Below, in pieces: positions 8,924-17,463 of a stretch of 63,470 bases of DNA. The translations under genes and the position numbers were made by a program. This DNA is from Verrucomicrobiota bacterium. Its GTDB lineage: Bacteria > Verrucomicrobiota > Verrucomicrobiia > Limisphaerales > JAFGQR01. Below the pieces are notes generated by a model. The model saw nothing but the letters and a program-made list of their open reading frames with translations. It was not told the origin of the DNA and made no database searches. The stretch is taken from contig JAFGQR010000153.1 in assembly GCA_016935555.1 (NCBI GenBank), positions 1 through 63,470 of the forward strand, in the 5' to 3' direction. Position 1 is the first letter of the stretch. Each line of letters begins with the position of its first letter.

Positions 8924-11443
8924 GTGCAAACGCTCGAGGACAAGCTGGCCGGCGCGCTCGCCCTCCACCAGGTCACGATCCCCGACTTGTGGCAACAGGA
9001 AGCCATCCAGGCGCTGCGCGCCGGCAAGGACGTCGTGGTCCAGGCACCCACGGGAGCAGGCAAAACCCTGATTTTCGAGCTGTGGTCCAACCAGGGCAAA
9101 CCCCGGGGCCAGGCCATCTACACGGTGCCGACACGCGCGCTGGCGAATGACAAACTGGCCGAGTGGCGCGCGCGGGGATGGGACGTGGGGATTGCGACGG
9201 GCGACCTGGCGGAGAATGTGGAGGCGCCGGTGGTGGTGGCCACGCTGGAGACGCAAAAACACCGCCTCATCCACGGGGACGGCCCCAGCCTGCTGGTCGT
9301 GGACGAGTACCAGATGATCAGCGACCCGGACCGGGGATTGAACTACGAGCTGGCGCTGGCGCTGGCGCCGCGGCGCACGCAGCTGTTGCTGCTCAGCGGC
9401 AGCGTGTCCAATCCCCAGGACGTCGCCAAATGGTTCCGTCGCCTCGGGCGCGACGCGGTCGTGGTGCGGCACGACGAGCGGCCGGTGCCGCTGGAGGAGG
9501 TGTTTGGGATGAGCCTCAACTACCACGTGCCGCCCTCGATCAAAACCTATTGGGGCCGGTTGGCGGCCCGGGCGCTGGCGGACGGCTTGGGGCCGATCCT
9601 GATTTTCGCGCCGCGGCGCCAGGCGGCGGAGGCGCTGGCGTCGGAGCTGGCGCGGCAGTTGCCGACGCCGGACCCGCTGGTATTGCGGGCGGACCAGAAG
9701 CAGCTGGTGGGGGAGCACCTGGCGAAGCTGCTGGCGGCCCGCATCGCGTATCATCACAGCGGTCTGAGCTACGGGGCGCGCGCGGGGGTGGTCGAGCCGC
9801 TGACCAAGGCGGGGCAGTTGCGGGTGGTGGTGGCGACGATGGGGTTGGCGGCGGGCATCAACTTCTCGCTGCGCAGCGTGGCGCTGGCGGCGGACTCGTA
9901 TCGCCGCGATTCGATCGAGCAGCCGCTGCGGTCCCACGAGATCCTGCAGATGTTCGGGCGCGCCGGCCGGCGAGGCATCGACGAGGTGGGTTACGTGCTG
10001 GTCACCCCCAACGAGATCCGCCTGCGCGAGGCCTACCCGGTGCACCTATCCCGAAGCGGACTGGTGGACTGGAGCGCGCTGTTGGGCATCATGAGCGCGG
10101 CCGCCGACCAGGGCCGGGAGCCGTTCGCCGAGGCGGTCCAGGCGCAGGAGCGGTTGTTCACCGCCAAACCCATCGTGCTCGGCGTCGAGGAATCCCTCAA
10201 ACACCGGGACGTCCCCTGCGGTTTGATGACCGATGCCGAGCGCGCCCGGCATGTGCGCCAGCGCGTCCGCGAGATTCTCAACAGCCGCGGCGAATGGGAG
10301 CGCGCCGCGCCGCCCAGGGAGGTCGCGCTGCGCGACATCCGCGTGGGCCGCGCGCCGCCCAATGCCGCCGCGGCCCCGGCGGCGCCGCCGTCCGGGCCGG
10401 GCCCGTGGCGTTCGATTCTGGCCGAGCCCGCCGCGCTGGGAAAGGTCGGCCAGGGCGCGCTGGTGGCGGTGGGGGAGGAGAACGGGGAGGCGCGATACGG
10501 GCGGGCGATGACGGTGGCGGAGGTGCTGGGGGATCGCCGGGTGCGTCTGGCGAAGTGGATTCGGCGGCTGACGAACTGGGGCGGGCGCCAGGCGCCGCGG
10601 GAGGTTTGGGACAGGACGATTGCGCCGCTGGTGGCGCGCAAGCTGGGGCAATCCGGGCTGCCGGTGCTGCGGTTTGAGCAGCGCCCGCAGGCGATTCTCG
10701 CGGTGGTGAGCCTGGCGGAACAAACGATGCGCGTGATCGTGGACCGCCACGGGGTGGCCTTGTGGCGTCCCCCGGAGCGCGAGGTGCTGCCCGACGACTG
10801 CGCCCGCTGCACCCAAGTGGCCACCTGCCGCCAGCTCTCGCGCGCGACCGGCGTGGCGATGCTCTGGCGGCGGCTTGGACTGGTGGACGCCGGGGGCGTG
10901 CCGACGCGGCGGGGCCGGATCGTGAGTTTCTTTTCCCAGGGGGTTGGTCTTGCCTTGGCGGCCGCGCTGGAGGAGGAGTCGTATCCGCTCGACGAATTGA
11001 TTTACGACCTGGCCAACCTCGACGCCAGCTTCCGGTTCTGCGGGGACGACAACCAGTATGGGGGCCGATTGCCGCTCGCGTGCCACCGGCTCTACGGGCT
11101 GCAATCCATTCCGGGCTACCTTGAAAACGGCGTGCCGCCTCATTACGGCGCGGGGGCGGAACTCATCGTCGCCGCGATCCACCGCAACCCGCTCAGCAAG
11201 AAATCGTGGATCACCCCCCTGTTGGGCGAGGGCGACATCGACCGGGTCATCATCGAATGGCGGAGTCTGCTCCGTCAGATTGCGCATGCGCCCGGGCTCG
11301 AGTGGCCGCGCTGGACGGCTCTGCAGGCCATGGCGCGGGCCATTGTGCGGGAAACCGAGTCGCCAACGCTCACGGAACTGCCGCCGCTGGAATACCAGCA
11401 GAGCAAGCGGATCGAGCACCGGCTGATCCTGCGGCGGCACTGA
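8924..11443 (+). CDS. Ski2-like DEAD/DEAH-box superfamily 2 helicase
   Basis: Predicted 839-residue ATP-dependent helicase. Motif I (Walker A) is APTGAGKT at 41-48, motif II is DEYQ at 127-130, motif III is LSGS at 157-160 and motif VI is QMFGRAGRRG at 342-351. The last is the Ski2/Hel308-type signature. A long C-terminal region carries a Cys cluster C-x2-C-x5-C (near residue 625) and a helical domain typical of the family. The frame is open upstream, but homologous sequence begins at the GTG at 8924, giving MQTLEDKLAG; no in-frame ATG is close. It could act on RNA or on branched DNA; the sequence does not decide. It converges on glgE with 50 bp between stops. Confidence 0.85.
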   Translation: MQTLEDKLAGALALHQVTIPDLWQQEAIQALRAGKDVVVQAPTGAGKTLIFELWSNQGKPRGQAIYTVPTRALANDKLAEWRARGWDVGIATGDLAENVEAPVVVATLETQKHRLIHGDGPSLLVVDEYQMISDPDRGLNYELALALAPRRTQLLLLSGSVSNPQDVAKWFRRLGRDAVVVRHDERPVPLEEVFGMSLNYHVPPSIKTYWGRLAARALADGLGPILIFAPRRQAAEALASELARQLPTPDPLVLRADQKQLVGEHLAKLLAARIAYHHSGLSYGARAGVVEPLTKAGQLRVVVATMGLAAGINFSLRSVALAADSYRRDSIEQPLRSHEILQMFGRAGRRGIDEVGYVLVTPNEIRLREAYPVHLSRSGLVDWSALLGIMSAAADQGREPFAEAVQAQERLFTAKPIVLGVEESLKHRDVPCGLMTDAERARHVRQRVREILNSRGEWERAAPPREVALRDIRVGRAPPNAAAAPAAPPSGPGPWRSILAEPAALGKVGQGALVAVGEENGEARYGRAMTVAEVLGDRRVRLAKWIRRLTNWGGRQAPREVWDRTIAPLVARKLGQSGLPVLRFEQRPQAILAVVSLAEQTMRVIVDRHGVALWRPPEREVLPDDCARCTQVATCRQLSRATGVAMLWRRLGLVDAGGVPTRRGRIVSFFSQGVGLALAAALEEESYPLDELIYDLANLDASFRFCGDDNQYGGRLPLACHRLYGLQSIPGYLENGVPPHYGAGAELIVAAIHRNPLSKKSWITPLLGEGDIDRVIIEWRSLLRQIAHAPGLEWPRWTALQAMARAIVRETESPTLTELPPLEYQQSKRIEHRLILRRH

Positions 11444-11493
11444 GCCGCAATCGCCGGCGTTCCCAAAAGCCCGGCAGACCGGCCCGGGCCTCC

Positions 11494-13509
11494 TCAGAGG
11501 TAGTAGTCAAAGTCCTGTTCCGTGCGCACGCGCTGGCGAAGGCGGAACACGTGCGCGGGCGAAAACCGGGGGTCCAATTCCACGTAATGGCGCCCGCCCT
11601 GCCACAGGTAGCGCGCATCGGTGAGCAGGTCGTGCATCTGGCAGCTGCCGGCGTCCGGGACGTCGAAGTCGTCGAGAGGCAGTTCCAGCCACCCGCGCTG
11701 GACGTGGTGGGGATCCAGGTTGGCCACCACGAGGATGATGTTGGTGCGGTCCGCCGTGGATTTGGTGTAGGCGATGAGCTGCTCGTTGTCCACCGCGTGG
11801 AAACGCAATCCCCCGTTGTCTTGCAGGGCCGGATTGTCCCGGCGGATGCGGTTCACGCGCTGGACCAGGTCCGCAAGGTTGCCGGGCGTCTCGAGATCCC
11901 AGGTCTTGATCTCATACTTTTCGGAATCGAGATACTCCTCGCTGCCGGGCTCGCGCGCCTGGTTCAGGCACAATTCGAATGCGGGCCCGTAAATGCCGTA
12001 GCTGGCGCCGAGGGTTGCCGCGAGCACGAGCCGCACCATGAATGCGGGCCGGCCGCCGTATTGCAGGTATTGGGTGAGGATGTCCGGCGTGTTGGGCCAG
12101 AGGTTGGGACGCAGAAACTCGCGCGGGTCGGACCGGGTCAGCTCGGTGAAATACTCCGTCAGCTCGTGCTTCGTGTTGCGCCAGGGAAAATAGTTGTAGG
12201 ACTGCGTAAAACCGAGCTTGGCCAGCCGGTACATCACCTTCGGCCGCGTGAACGCCTCGGCCAGGAAAATCAGCTCCGGCCGCGCTCGCTTCAGCTCCGC
12301 CAGGCACCATTCCCAAAAGGCAAACGCCTTCGTGTGCGGATTATCGACCCGGAACACGGTCACACCCTGCTCGATCCAGAACTCGAAGACGCTCTTCAAC
12401 TCGCGCCACAGGCCCTCCCACGCCTCGGTTTCGAAGTCGAACGGATAAATATCCTGATAACGCTTGGGCGGATTCTCGGCGTATTGGATCGAGCCGTCCG
12501 GACGCTTGCGGAACCACTCCGGATGCTCCTTCACGTAGGGATGGTCGGGGGCGCACTGAAACGCGATGTCGAGCGCGATCTCAATCCGCATCGCCCGCGC
12601 CCTGCGGACCAGCTGGCGGAAGTCCTCGAGCGTCCCCAGTTCCGGGTGGATGGTCTTGTGGCCGCCCTCGGCGCTGCCGATGCCCCAGGGGCTTCCCGGC
12701 TCGCCGGGCAGGCAGGCCGGGTTGTTGTTTTTCCCTTTGCGAAAGGCGCGGCCGATGGGGTGGATGGGCGGAAAATAAAGCACGTCGAACCCCATCGCCG
12801 CAATGCGCGGCAGATGGGCTTCCACATCCTTGAACGTGCCGTGCCGCCCCCCCTGCCCCAGGGAGCGCGGGAACAGTTCATACCAGGCTCCGAAGCGGGC
12901 CAGCGGCGGGTCCACCACCACCCGCAGTTCCTTGTCATAGGTCGTCGCCAGGCCGCGGTCGGGGTGACGCCCCATCATGTCCGCCAGCGGCGCCGAGAGC
13001 GCCAGCTCGAGACGAGTCTCCCACGGGGCCGGGGCGCGTCCGGCGAGCACCTCCGCCCAGGCCGCCAATTGCGTGGCGCCGCCCTCGCCGGCCCGGCGCG
13101 CGGCGGCTTCGACCATCTGGGCGCCGGCCAGGAGGTCGACGGTGAGATCCTGGCCGGCCTGATGCTTCGTGCCCAGGTCGCGCTGCCACGACCGGAAATG
13201 GTCCACCCAGGCCCGCACCGTGTAGCGACACATTCCCAGCCGCGTGACGCGGAACCATCCCCGCCACCGGTCGTTCCCCAGCGGTGCCATCGCCGCCTCC
13301 GACCAGGCCTCGTCCCCCTCCCCGCGGTAGAGCAGCACCGCCGCGAGTTGATCGTGGCCGTCGGCCAAGATGTCCGCCTCAACCGCCACCGTCTCGTCCA
13401 CCGTCCGCTTGATGGCGAACCGGCCGCCATCGAGTTCCGGGCTGACGTTGGAAACGACCACCCGGCGGCGGCCCTCGGCCGGGATCGGTGACGGAGGATG
13501 CTCAGCCAT
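11494..13509 (-). CDS. glgE: Alpha-1,4-glucan:maltose-1-phosphate maltosyltransferase (GlgE)
   Basis: Predicted 671-residue GH13_3 enzyme that transfers maltosyl units from maltose-1-phosphate to the end of an alpha-1,4-glucan, the GlgE pathway for glycogen. The N-terminal beta-domain and helical insert (1-200) precede the TIM barrel. GAWYELFPRS (208-217), PPIHPIGxxFRKGKNN (247-262), the nucleophile in FRVDNPHTK (D389) and the acid/base in FLAEAFTRP (E418) are all present, at a spacing matching the characterised actinobacterial enzyme. The neighbours are unrelated. TreS, Mak/Pep2 and GlgB partners are not in this window, so the pathway would have to be completed elsewhere. Confidence 0.93.
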   Translation of the reverse strand: MAEHPPSPIPAEGRRRVVVSNVSPELDGGRFAIKRTVDETVAVEADILADGHDQLAAVLLYRGEGDEAWSEAAMAPLGNDRWRGWFRVTRLGMCRYTVRAWVDHFRSWQRDLGTKHQAGQDLTVDLLAGAQMVEAAARRAGEGGATQLAAWAEVLAGRAPAPWETRLELALSAPLADMMGRHPDRGLATTYDKELRVVVDPPLARFGAWYELFPRSLGQGGRHGTFKDVEAHLPRIAAMGFDVLYFPPIHPIGRAFRKGKNNNPACLPGEPGSPWGIGSAEGGHKTIHPELGTLEDFRQLVRRARAMRIEIALDIAFQCAPDHPYVKEHPEWFRKRPDGSIQYAENPPKRYQDIYPFDFETEAWEGLWRELKSVFEFWIEQGVTVFRVDNPHTKAFAFWEWCLAELKRARPELIFLAEAFTRPKVMYRLAKLGFTQSYNYFPWRNTKHELTEYFTELTRSDPREFLRPNLWPNTPDILTQYLQYGGRPAFMVRLVLAATLGASYGIYGPAFELCLNQAREPGSEEYLDSEKYEIKTWDLETPGNLADLVQRVNRIRRDNPALQDNGGLRFHAVDNEQLIAYTKSTADRTNIILVVANLDPHHVQRGWLELPLDDFDVPDAGSCQMHDLLTDARYLWQGGRHYVELDPRFSPAHVFRLRQRVRTEQDFDYYL

Positions 13510-13902
13510 GGCTCGTGTGGATGCCGCCCGTGGCCCGGACGCCCGTGGCCGCGGGGGTGGCGCGCGCCGAGGACCGGGGGAGGCTCGTGGCCACCGTGTC
13601 GGCTCGGCTTGGTTGCATCATAACGGCTTCTCTCGTGACCACCCGAATCGGGTCGCCGCCCCGCAGCGCGCGGCGCGCGAGGCTTAGGGCCGCGATTTTG
13701 CGACAACCGGTTCTGTCGTCAATCCCTACTTTGTCGAACGCCCCGACACTCCGAACCGCCGTGCGCCGGGGACTGCAGGGTTTGCATGAATCTCGGCTTG
13801 ATCCCCCCTTCGTTGTGGCCGAGACTCCCGCGGCGTGTGCTCCATGACGCCGACGCAACCGGCGTCGGCCATGCCGGGATCTCCGAAGCCGAAACGAACG
13901 AC
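13510..13902. other. Intergenic region between glgE and the pseudo-protease gene
   Basis: About 390 bp of divergent upstream sequence. The frame of the next gene is open back to an ATG at 13786, but that extension is not signal-like. No promoter, riboswitch or small gene was recognised. Confidence 0.4.
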
Positions 13903-15384
13903 ATGATAACGAATTCCAGGACGCCCGTCGTGAACGTTCCGCACGTGCGCGCCTTGCGGAAGGCCATCGGCCCGAACCCACCGGTGTTGTGGATGCTCGC
14001 CGCGGGTCTCGCCGTGGGTGGCGGCGGGTGCGCCACGCGCCGGGCCCCGAGCCCTCTCGAGGGCCAGGCGCTCTTCGCTGCTCTGCAACAAGCCGTGGGT
14101 GCCGCCGGGAAGAAGGCCGAGCCCAGCCTGGCCCTGGTGAAATCGGAGAAGAGCACCCCGCCCACGAGGAGGACTGTGGGCGGAGTGACGTTTGTCATGC
14201 GCAACCCGGCCGACATCAGCCCGTCGGGGGGCATCCTGCTGACCCCGCGGGGGCACGTGCTCGTGCCGGGTGTGATCAAGCCGGACCAGGACGATCGGCT
14301 GACGGTTGTGGTGGGGGAGACCGAGCACGTTGCCCGTTCGATCAAGGTGGACGACACGCTTGGGATGACCATTCTGAAGGTGGATTCGGACGAAGCGTTC
14401 GAGGCGCTGGACCTGGCTGACGGGGCGGATCTGGCGGTTGGCGAATGGGCGGTGGTGCTGAAGCCGACCGACGAGGATTCCGCCTTTCAGAAGCTTTCGT
14501 TGCTGGCCGTGTGCCAGGGGGAGAAGGCGGGGCGGTATCGCCGGTTCCTGCTGAACCAGCCGCTGGCTTCCTCCGCAGGCGCGCTGGTGGTCAATCTCTC
14601 GGGCCAAGTGGTCGGCGTCGTGGACAAAACCTCCGGCGTGTTGTCGATCAACGATGTCCGCGAGGATCTGCAACGGTTCCTCGCCGACGCCACCGGCGAG
14701 CGCCTGCCCGACGAGGAACTGCAGAAGAAAGGCTGGCTGGGAGCCGTTTTCGAGCCGGTCAACAAGGAGTATGCGAGGGCCCGAAACCTGCCGTCCAGCG
14801 CGCTGCTCGTTCTTCACGCTGCCAGGAACAGTCCCGCCGCCGCCGCCGGCATGCGCGCCGGGGATTGGGTCGTGGGGCTCAATGGGAAGCCGCTTCGGCT
14901 CTCCGGGGCTCTGGCGTTGGAGTACTTCAGCAAGTCGCTCCGGCCCCGCGCGGGCGAACCCTTCGGCGTCACCGTCCTGCGTCACGGCAAGCCGGTGGAA
15001 CTCAAAGGCACCTACACCAAGGCGCCCCAGCCCAAAACGCTGCGCGCGGAGGACCTCGGCGTGACCGTCACCGGCATCACCGACAGCATGCTGTTTTCGC
15101 AAAACCTCGGCACGGAGCACGGGGTGCTGGTCACCGAGGTGCACCGCGGCAGTCCCGCTGCCAACAGCGGCTCCGCCCGGCAGACACTGATTGTCAACAA
15201 GGACATCATTGTCGAGCTGGCCGGCCAGCCCACCCCCACCATCGCCGCCTTCGGCAAGGTGCTCGAAACCATCCGGCGCGATCGGCCCCCGGTCGTTCTC
15301 GTCAAATACTACCGGGGATGGCTCACGGGGTACGCCGGGTTAAACCTCACGCTGGGCGAACAAAACCCCGCCTCCCAAGAATGA
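13903..15384 (+). CDS. HtrA-like exported protein with degenerate protease domain and two PDZ domains
   Basis: Predicted 493-residue envelope protein. A hydrophobic export segment ends in GGGGC (Cys43), a possible but non-ideal lipobox. Residues 90-245 follow the HtrA/DegP trypsin-like fold, but all three catalytic positions appear lost. The His site reads GHVLVPGV instead of LTNxHV, the Asp site reads TLGMTILKV, and the Ser site reads SSAGALVVN where GNSGGPLVN is expected. Two PDZ domains follow (about 265-355 and 370-480). It overlaps the next gene, an intact HtrA, by ATGA, so the two are translationally coupled. I infer a non-catalytic adaptor or scaffold for the active partner. ATG 13903 was chosen because it is nearest the export signal; ATG 13786 is possible. 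Confidence 0.75.
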   Translation: MITNSRTPVVNVPHVRALRKAIGPNPPVLWMLAAGLAVGGGGCATRRAPSPLEGQALFAALQQAVGAAGKKAEPSLALVKSEKSTPPTRRTVGGVTFVMRNPADISPSGGILLTPRGHVLVPGVIKPDQDDRLTVVVGETEHVARSIKVDDTLGMTILKVDSDEAFEALDLADGADLAVGEWAVVLKPTDEDSAFQKLSLLAVCQGEKAGRYRRFLLNQPLASSAGALVVNLSGQVVGVVDKTSGVLSINDVREDLQRFLADATGERLPDEELQKKGWLGAVFEPVNKEYARARNLPSSALLVLHAARNSPAAAAGMRAGDWVVGLNGKPLRLSGALALEYFSKSLRPRAGEPFGVTVLRHGKPVELKGTYTKAPQPKTLRAEDLGVTVTGITDSMLFSQNLGTEHGVLVTEVHRGSPAANSGSARQTLIVNKDIIVELAGQPTPTIAAFGKVLETIRRDRPPVVLVKYYRGWLTGYAGLNLTLGEQNPASQE

Positions 15385-17189
15385 AACGCTTGCAGTATCT
15401 CCTTGTCGCCTCCCTCGGAGCGGCGGTTGCCCACGCGCAGCAGCCCGCCCCTGCTTCCGAAGACATCCCGGACGACATTGTCAGAAAGGTCGATCCTTCC
15501 GTGGTCGCCATCCAGCACGAAACCGCCGCCGGCAGCGGCTTCATCATCACGCCCGACGGCTATCTGCTCAGCAACGGGCACGTCGTGCGCGGCAGCGATG
15601 AGGAAGACCCCACCCAGCCCGCCAAGTCCATCACCGTCATCCTCAATGACGAACAGAAATTCCCCGCCAAGGTCGTCGGCTTCTCCCTGGACCCCGACGT
15701 CGCGCTCCTGAAGATTGATCCCGGGCATTCCCTGCGTCCCGTGGAGTTCGCGGATTCGCGCCATGTGCAGATTGGGCAGCGCTGCTTTGCGGTTGGGATG
15801 CCGCTCGGGCTGAAGCGCACGTTTACCGGCGGGATTCTGAGCAACGTGGATCGCACCGATCTGGGGACCGAAACCAAGGTGTTCCAAACCGACGCCGCGA
15901 TCAATCCGGGCAATAGCGGCGGCCCGCTCTTCGACCACAACGGCCGCGTCCTGGGCATCAACACCTACGCCCGCAGCGGCGCCAACAACCTCGGCTTCAC
16001 CATCCCCATCCACGTCGCCCTCACCCTCAAAGACCATTTCCTCGCCCACGGACGCTTCGTGCGCTCCGACCTGCCCTGCTACACCACCTGCGAATTGTAT
16101 GCCGAACTCGCCCGCGCCCTCCAGGCCGAGCGCGGCGTCCTGGTCAGCGCCGTCCTCCCGCGCTCCGCCGCCGACAAGGCCGGCTTGCGCGCCGGCGACA
16201 TCATTGTTGCCACGGACGGCCAATCCACCTCCGCGCGCACGCGCGCCGAGCTGCTCGACTACAACTGGGGCGTGAACACGCGGAAACCCGGCAGCCAGAT
16301 CAGCTTTACCGTTCTGCGCGGTTCCCCTGGCGCCCGGCAAACCCACACCATCCAGGCCCAACTCCAGACGATGGAGCTTCTCCCCCGATATGGCTTTCAC
16401 GCCGGGGAAATTGTCGAGCACCGCTACGACGTCCTCGGCCTCGGGGTTCGCCAGGTTGTCACCGCCAGCCGCATCCTCCACAGGCTGCCCGAGGCCGACG
16501 GCGTGCTCGTCAGCACCGCCCGGCAAGGCGACCCCGCCGGCAAGGCGGGTTTGAAGGGCAACGACATCCTCACGCACGTGGCTGGCAAGCCGACGCCCGA
16601 TGTGGCCGCCTTCCAGCGCGAACTCGAAGTCCACTTGGCCCGCGGCGCCAAAGCCATCGAACTGACCGTCGTGCGCGGCAGGAGCACCCGCGTCACCGCC
16701 CTGGCCCCGTTCTACGGCCTGCGCAACATCAGGATCGCCCTCGTCATTCCCGCCAGAGACGCCGAGCATGTCGACCTCTTGCGCCGCGAACTGCTCGCCG
16801 GCGGCGCCACCCTCGCCGTCGTGGCCCCGAACACCCCGACCGACGGCTCCCGCCACGACGTCATCCTGCTGGCCGGCGGCCCGGGGGCGCGCGACCTTTG
16901 GACCGACGCCGAGACCCTGCGCCTCGTCAAGGAAGCTCACGCGGCCGGCAAGGTCGTCGCCGCCGTCGGCCCCTCCGCCGTTGTGCTGGCCAACGCCATC
17001 GTTGGCATCGAAGGCAAGAAACTGACCACCACCAAGGCGGATTCGGCCGAGATCATCCGCCGCAAAGCCAACTACACCGGCAAACCCGTCGAAACCGACG
17101 GCAAGGTCGTCACCACAACCGGTTTCGACCGCGCCACCGTGCGCGATTTCCTCAAAACCCTCGACCGCATCGCACGCGCCAACCGCTGA
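15381..17189 (+). CDS. HtrA/DegP-type serine protease with two PDZ domains and a C-terminal DJ-1/PfpI-like domain
   Basis: Predicted 602-residue exported protease. After a signal peptide (1-19) comes a trypsin-like domain with the full triad: H67 in LSNGHVVRG, D106 in DPDVALLKI and S179 in NPGNSGGPLF. PDZ1 lies at about 245-330 and PDZ2 at about 350-440. Residues 449-602 look like a DJ-1/PfpI (class I glutamine amidotransferase-like) domain: IRIALVIPARDAEHVDLLRREL, then DVILLAGGPGARDLW and GKVVAAVGPSAVVLANA. The usual nucleophilic Cys of the elbow is replaced by Gly (G530), so this domain is probably binding-only. Envelope HtrA proteins degrade or refold damaged proteins; this C-terminal fusion is unusual. 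The start ATG overlaps the upstream stop (ATGA). Confidence 0.88.
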   Translation: MKRLQYLLVASLGAAVAHAQQPAPASEDIPDDIVRKVDPSVVAIQHETAAGSGFIITPDGYLLSNGHVVRGSDEEDPTQPAKSITVILNDEQKFPAKVVGFSLDPDVALLKIDPGHSLRPVEFADSRHVQIGQRCFAVGMPLGLKRTFTGGILSNVDRTDLGTETKVFQTDAAINPGNSGGPLFDHNGRVLGINTYARSGANNLGFTIPIHVALTLKDHFLAHGRFVRSDLPCYTTCELYAELARALQAERGVLVSAVLPRSAADKAGLRAGDIIVATDGQSTSARTRAELLDYNWGVNTRKPGSQISFTVLRGSPGARQTHTIQAQLQTMELLPRYGFHAGEIVEHRYDVLGLGVRQVVTASRILHRLPEADGVLVSTARQGDPAGKAGLKGNDILTHVAGKPTPDVAAFQRELEVHLARGAKAIELTVVRGRSTRVTALAPFYGLRNIRIALVIPARDAEHVDLLRRELLAGGATLAVVAPNTPTDGSRHDVILLAGGPGARDLWTDAETLRLVKEAHAAGKVVAAVGPSAVVLANAIVGIEGKKLTTTKADSAEIIRRKANYTGKPVETDGKVVTTTGFDRATVRDFLKTLDRIARANR

Positions 17190-17194
17190 ATCCG

Positions 17195-17443
17195 ATGACC
17201 CTACACAGCATGCGTGTCCGAACCGCCGCAGCCGGCTGTCTTCTTCTCCTCCTCCGGGCCGGACCCTCGAACCTGGCCGCCGACGGCGACCATGCCGCCC
17301 CCGGGCAGCCTCACAGGGGCATCATGAACCAGCCGCTCGACGCCCTCGAACGCCTCTCGCGCGAGTGCAGCCAAAAAGCCGAACGCGATCTGTTTACGAT
17401 CCGGCGGTTTCCGGCGACAGACGGCCCGCCCAAAGCGGGGTAA
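17195..17443 (+). CDS. Small exported protein downstream of the HtrA gene (hypothetical)
   Basis: An 82-residue frame starts 5 bp after the HtrA stop, on the same strand. It has a plausible signal peptide (RTAAAGCLLLLLRAGPSNLAA) and a short polar mature part with the possibly helical stretch LDALERLSRECSQKAERDLF. The close spacing suggests it is third in the same operon and may be a substrate or modulator of the protease pair. No family was recognised and a GC-rich chance frame cannot be excluded. It ends 20 bp before the convergent dikinase-like gene. Confidence 0.45.
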   Translation: MTLHSMRVRTAAAGCLLLLLRAGPSNLAADGDHAAPGQPHRGIMNQPLDALERLSRECSQKAERDLFTIRRFPATDGPPKAG

Positions 17444-17463
17444 GCGCGCCCATGCGCGCGGCG

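Noticed and set aside
8645..10045. Long minus-strand frames opposite the helicase (8645-10045 and 10046-11440)
   Set aside because: Low-complexity Arg/Pro/His/Gln-rich translations typical of antisense in GC-rich DNA; the sense strand has all helicase motifs.
11206..13491. A 761-codon plus-strand frame opposite glgE
   Set aside because: Antisense shadow; glgE motifs and catalytic residues are on the minus strand.
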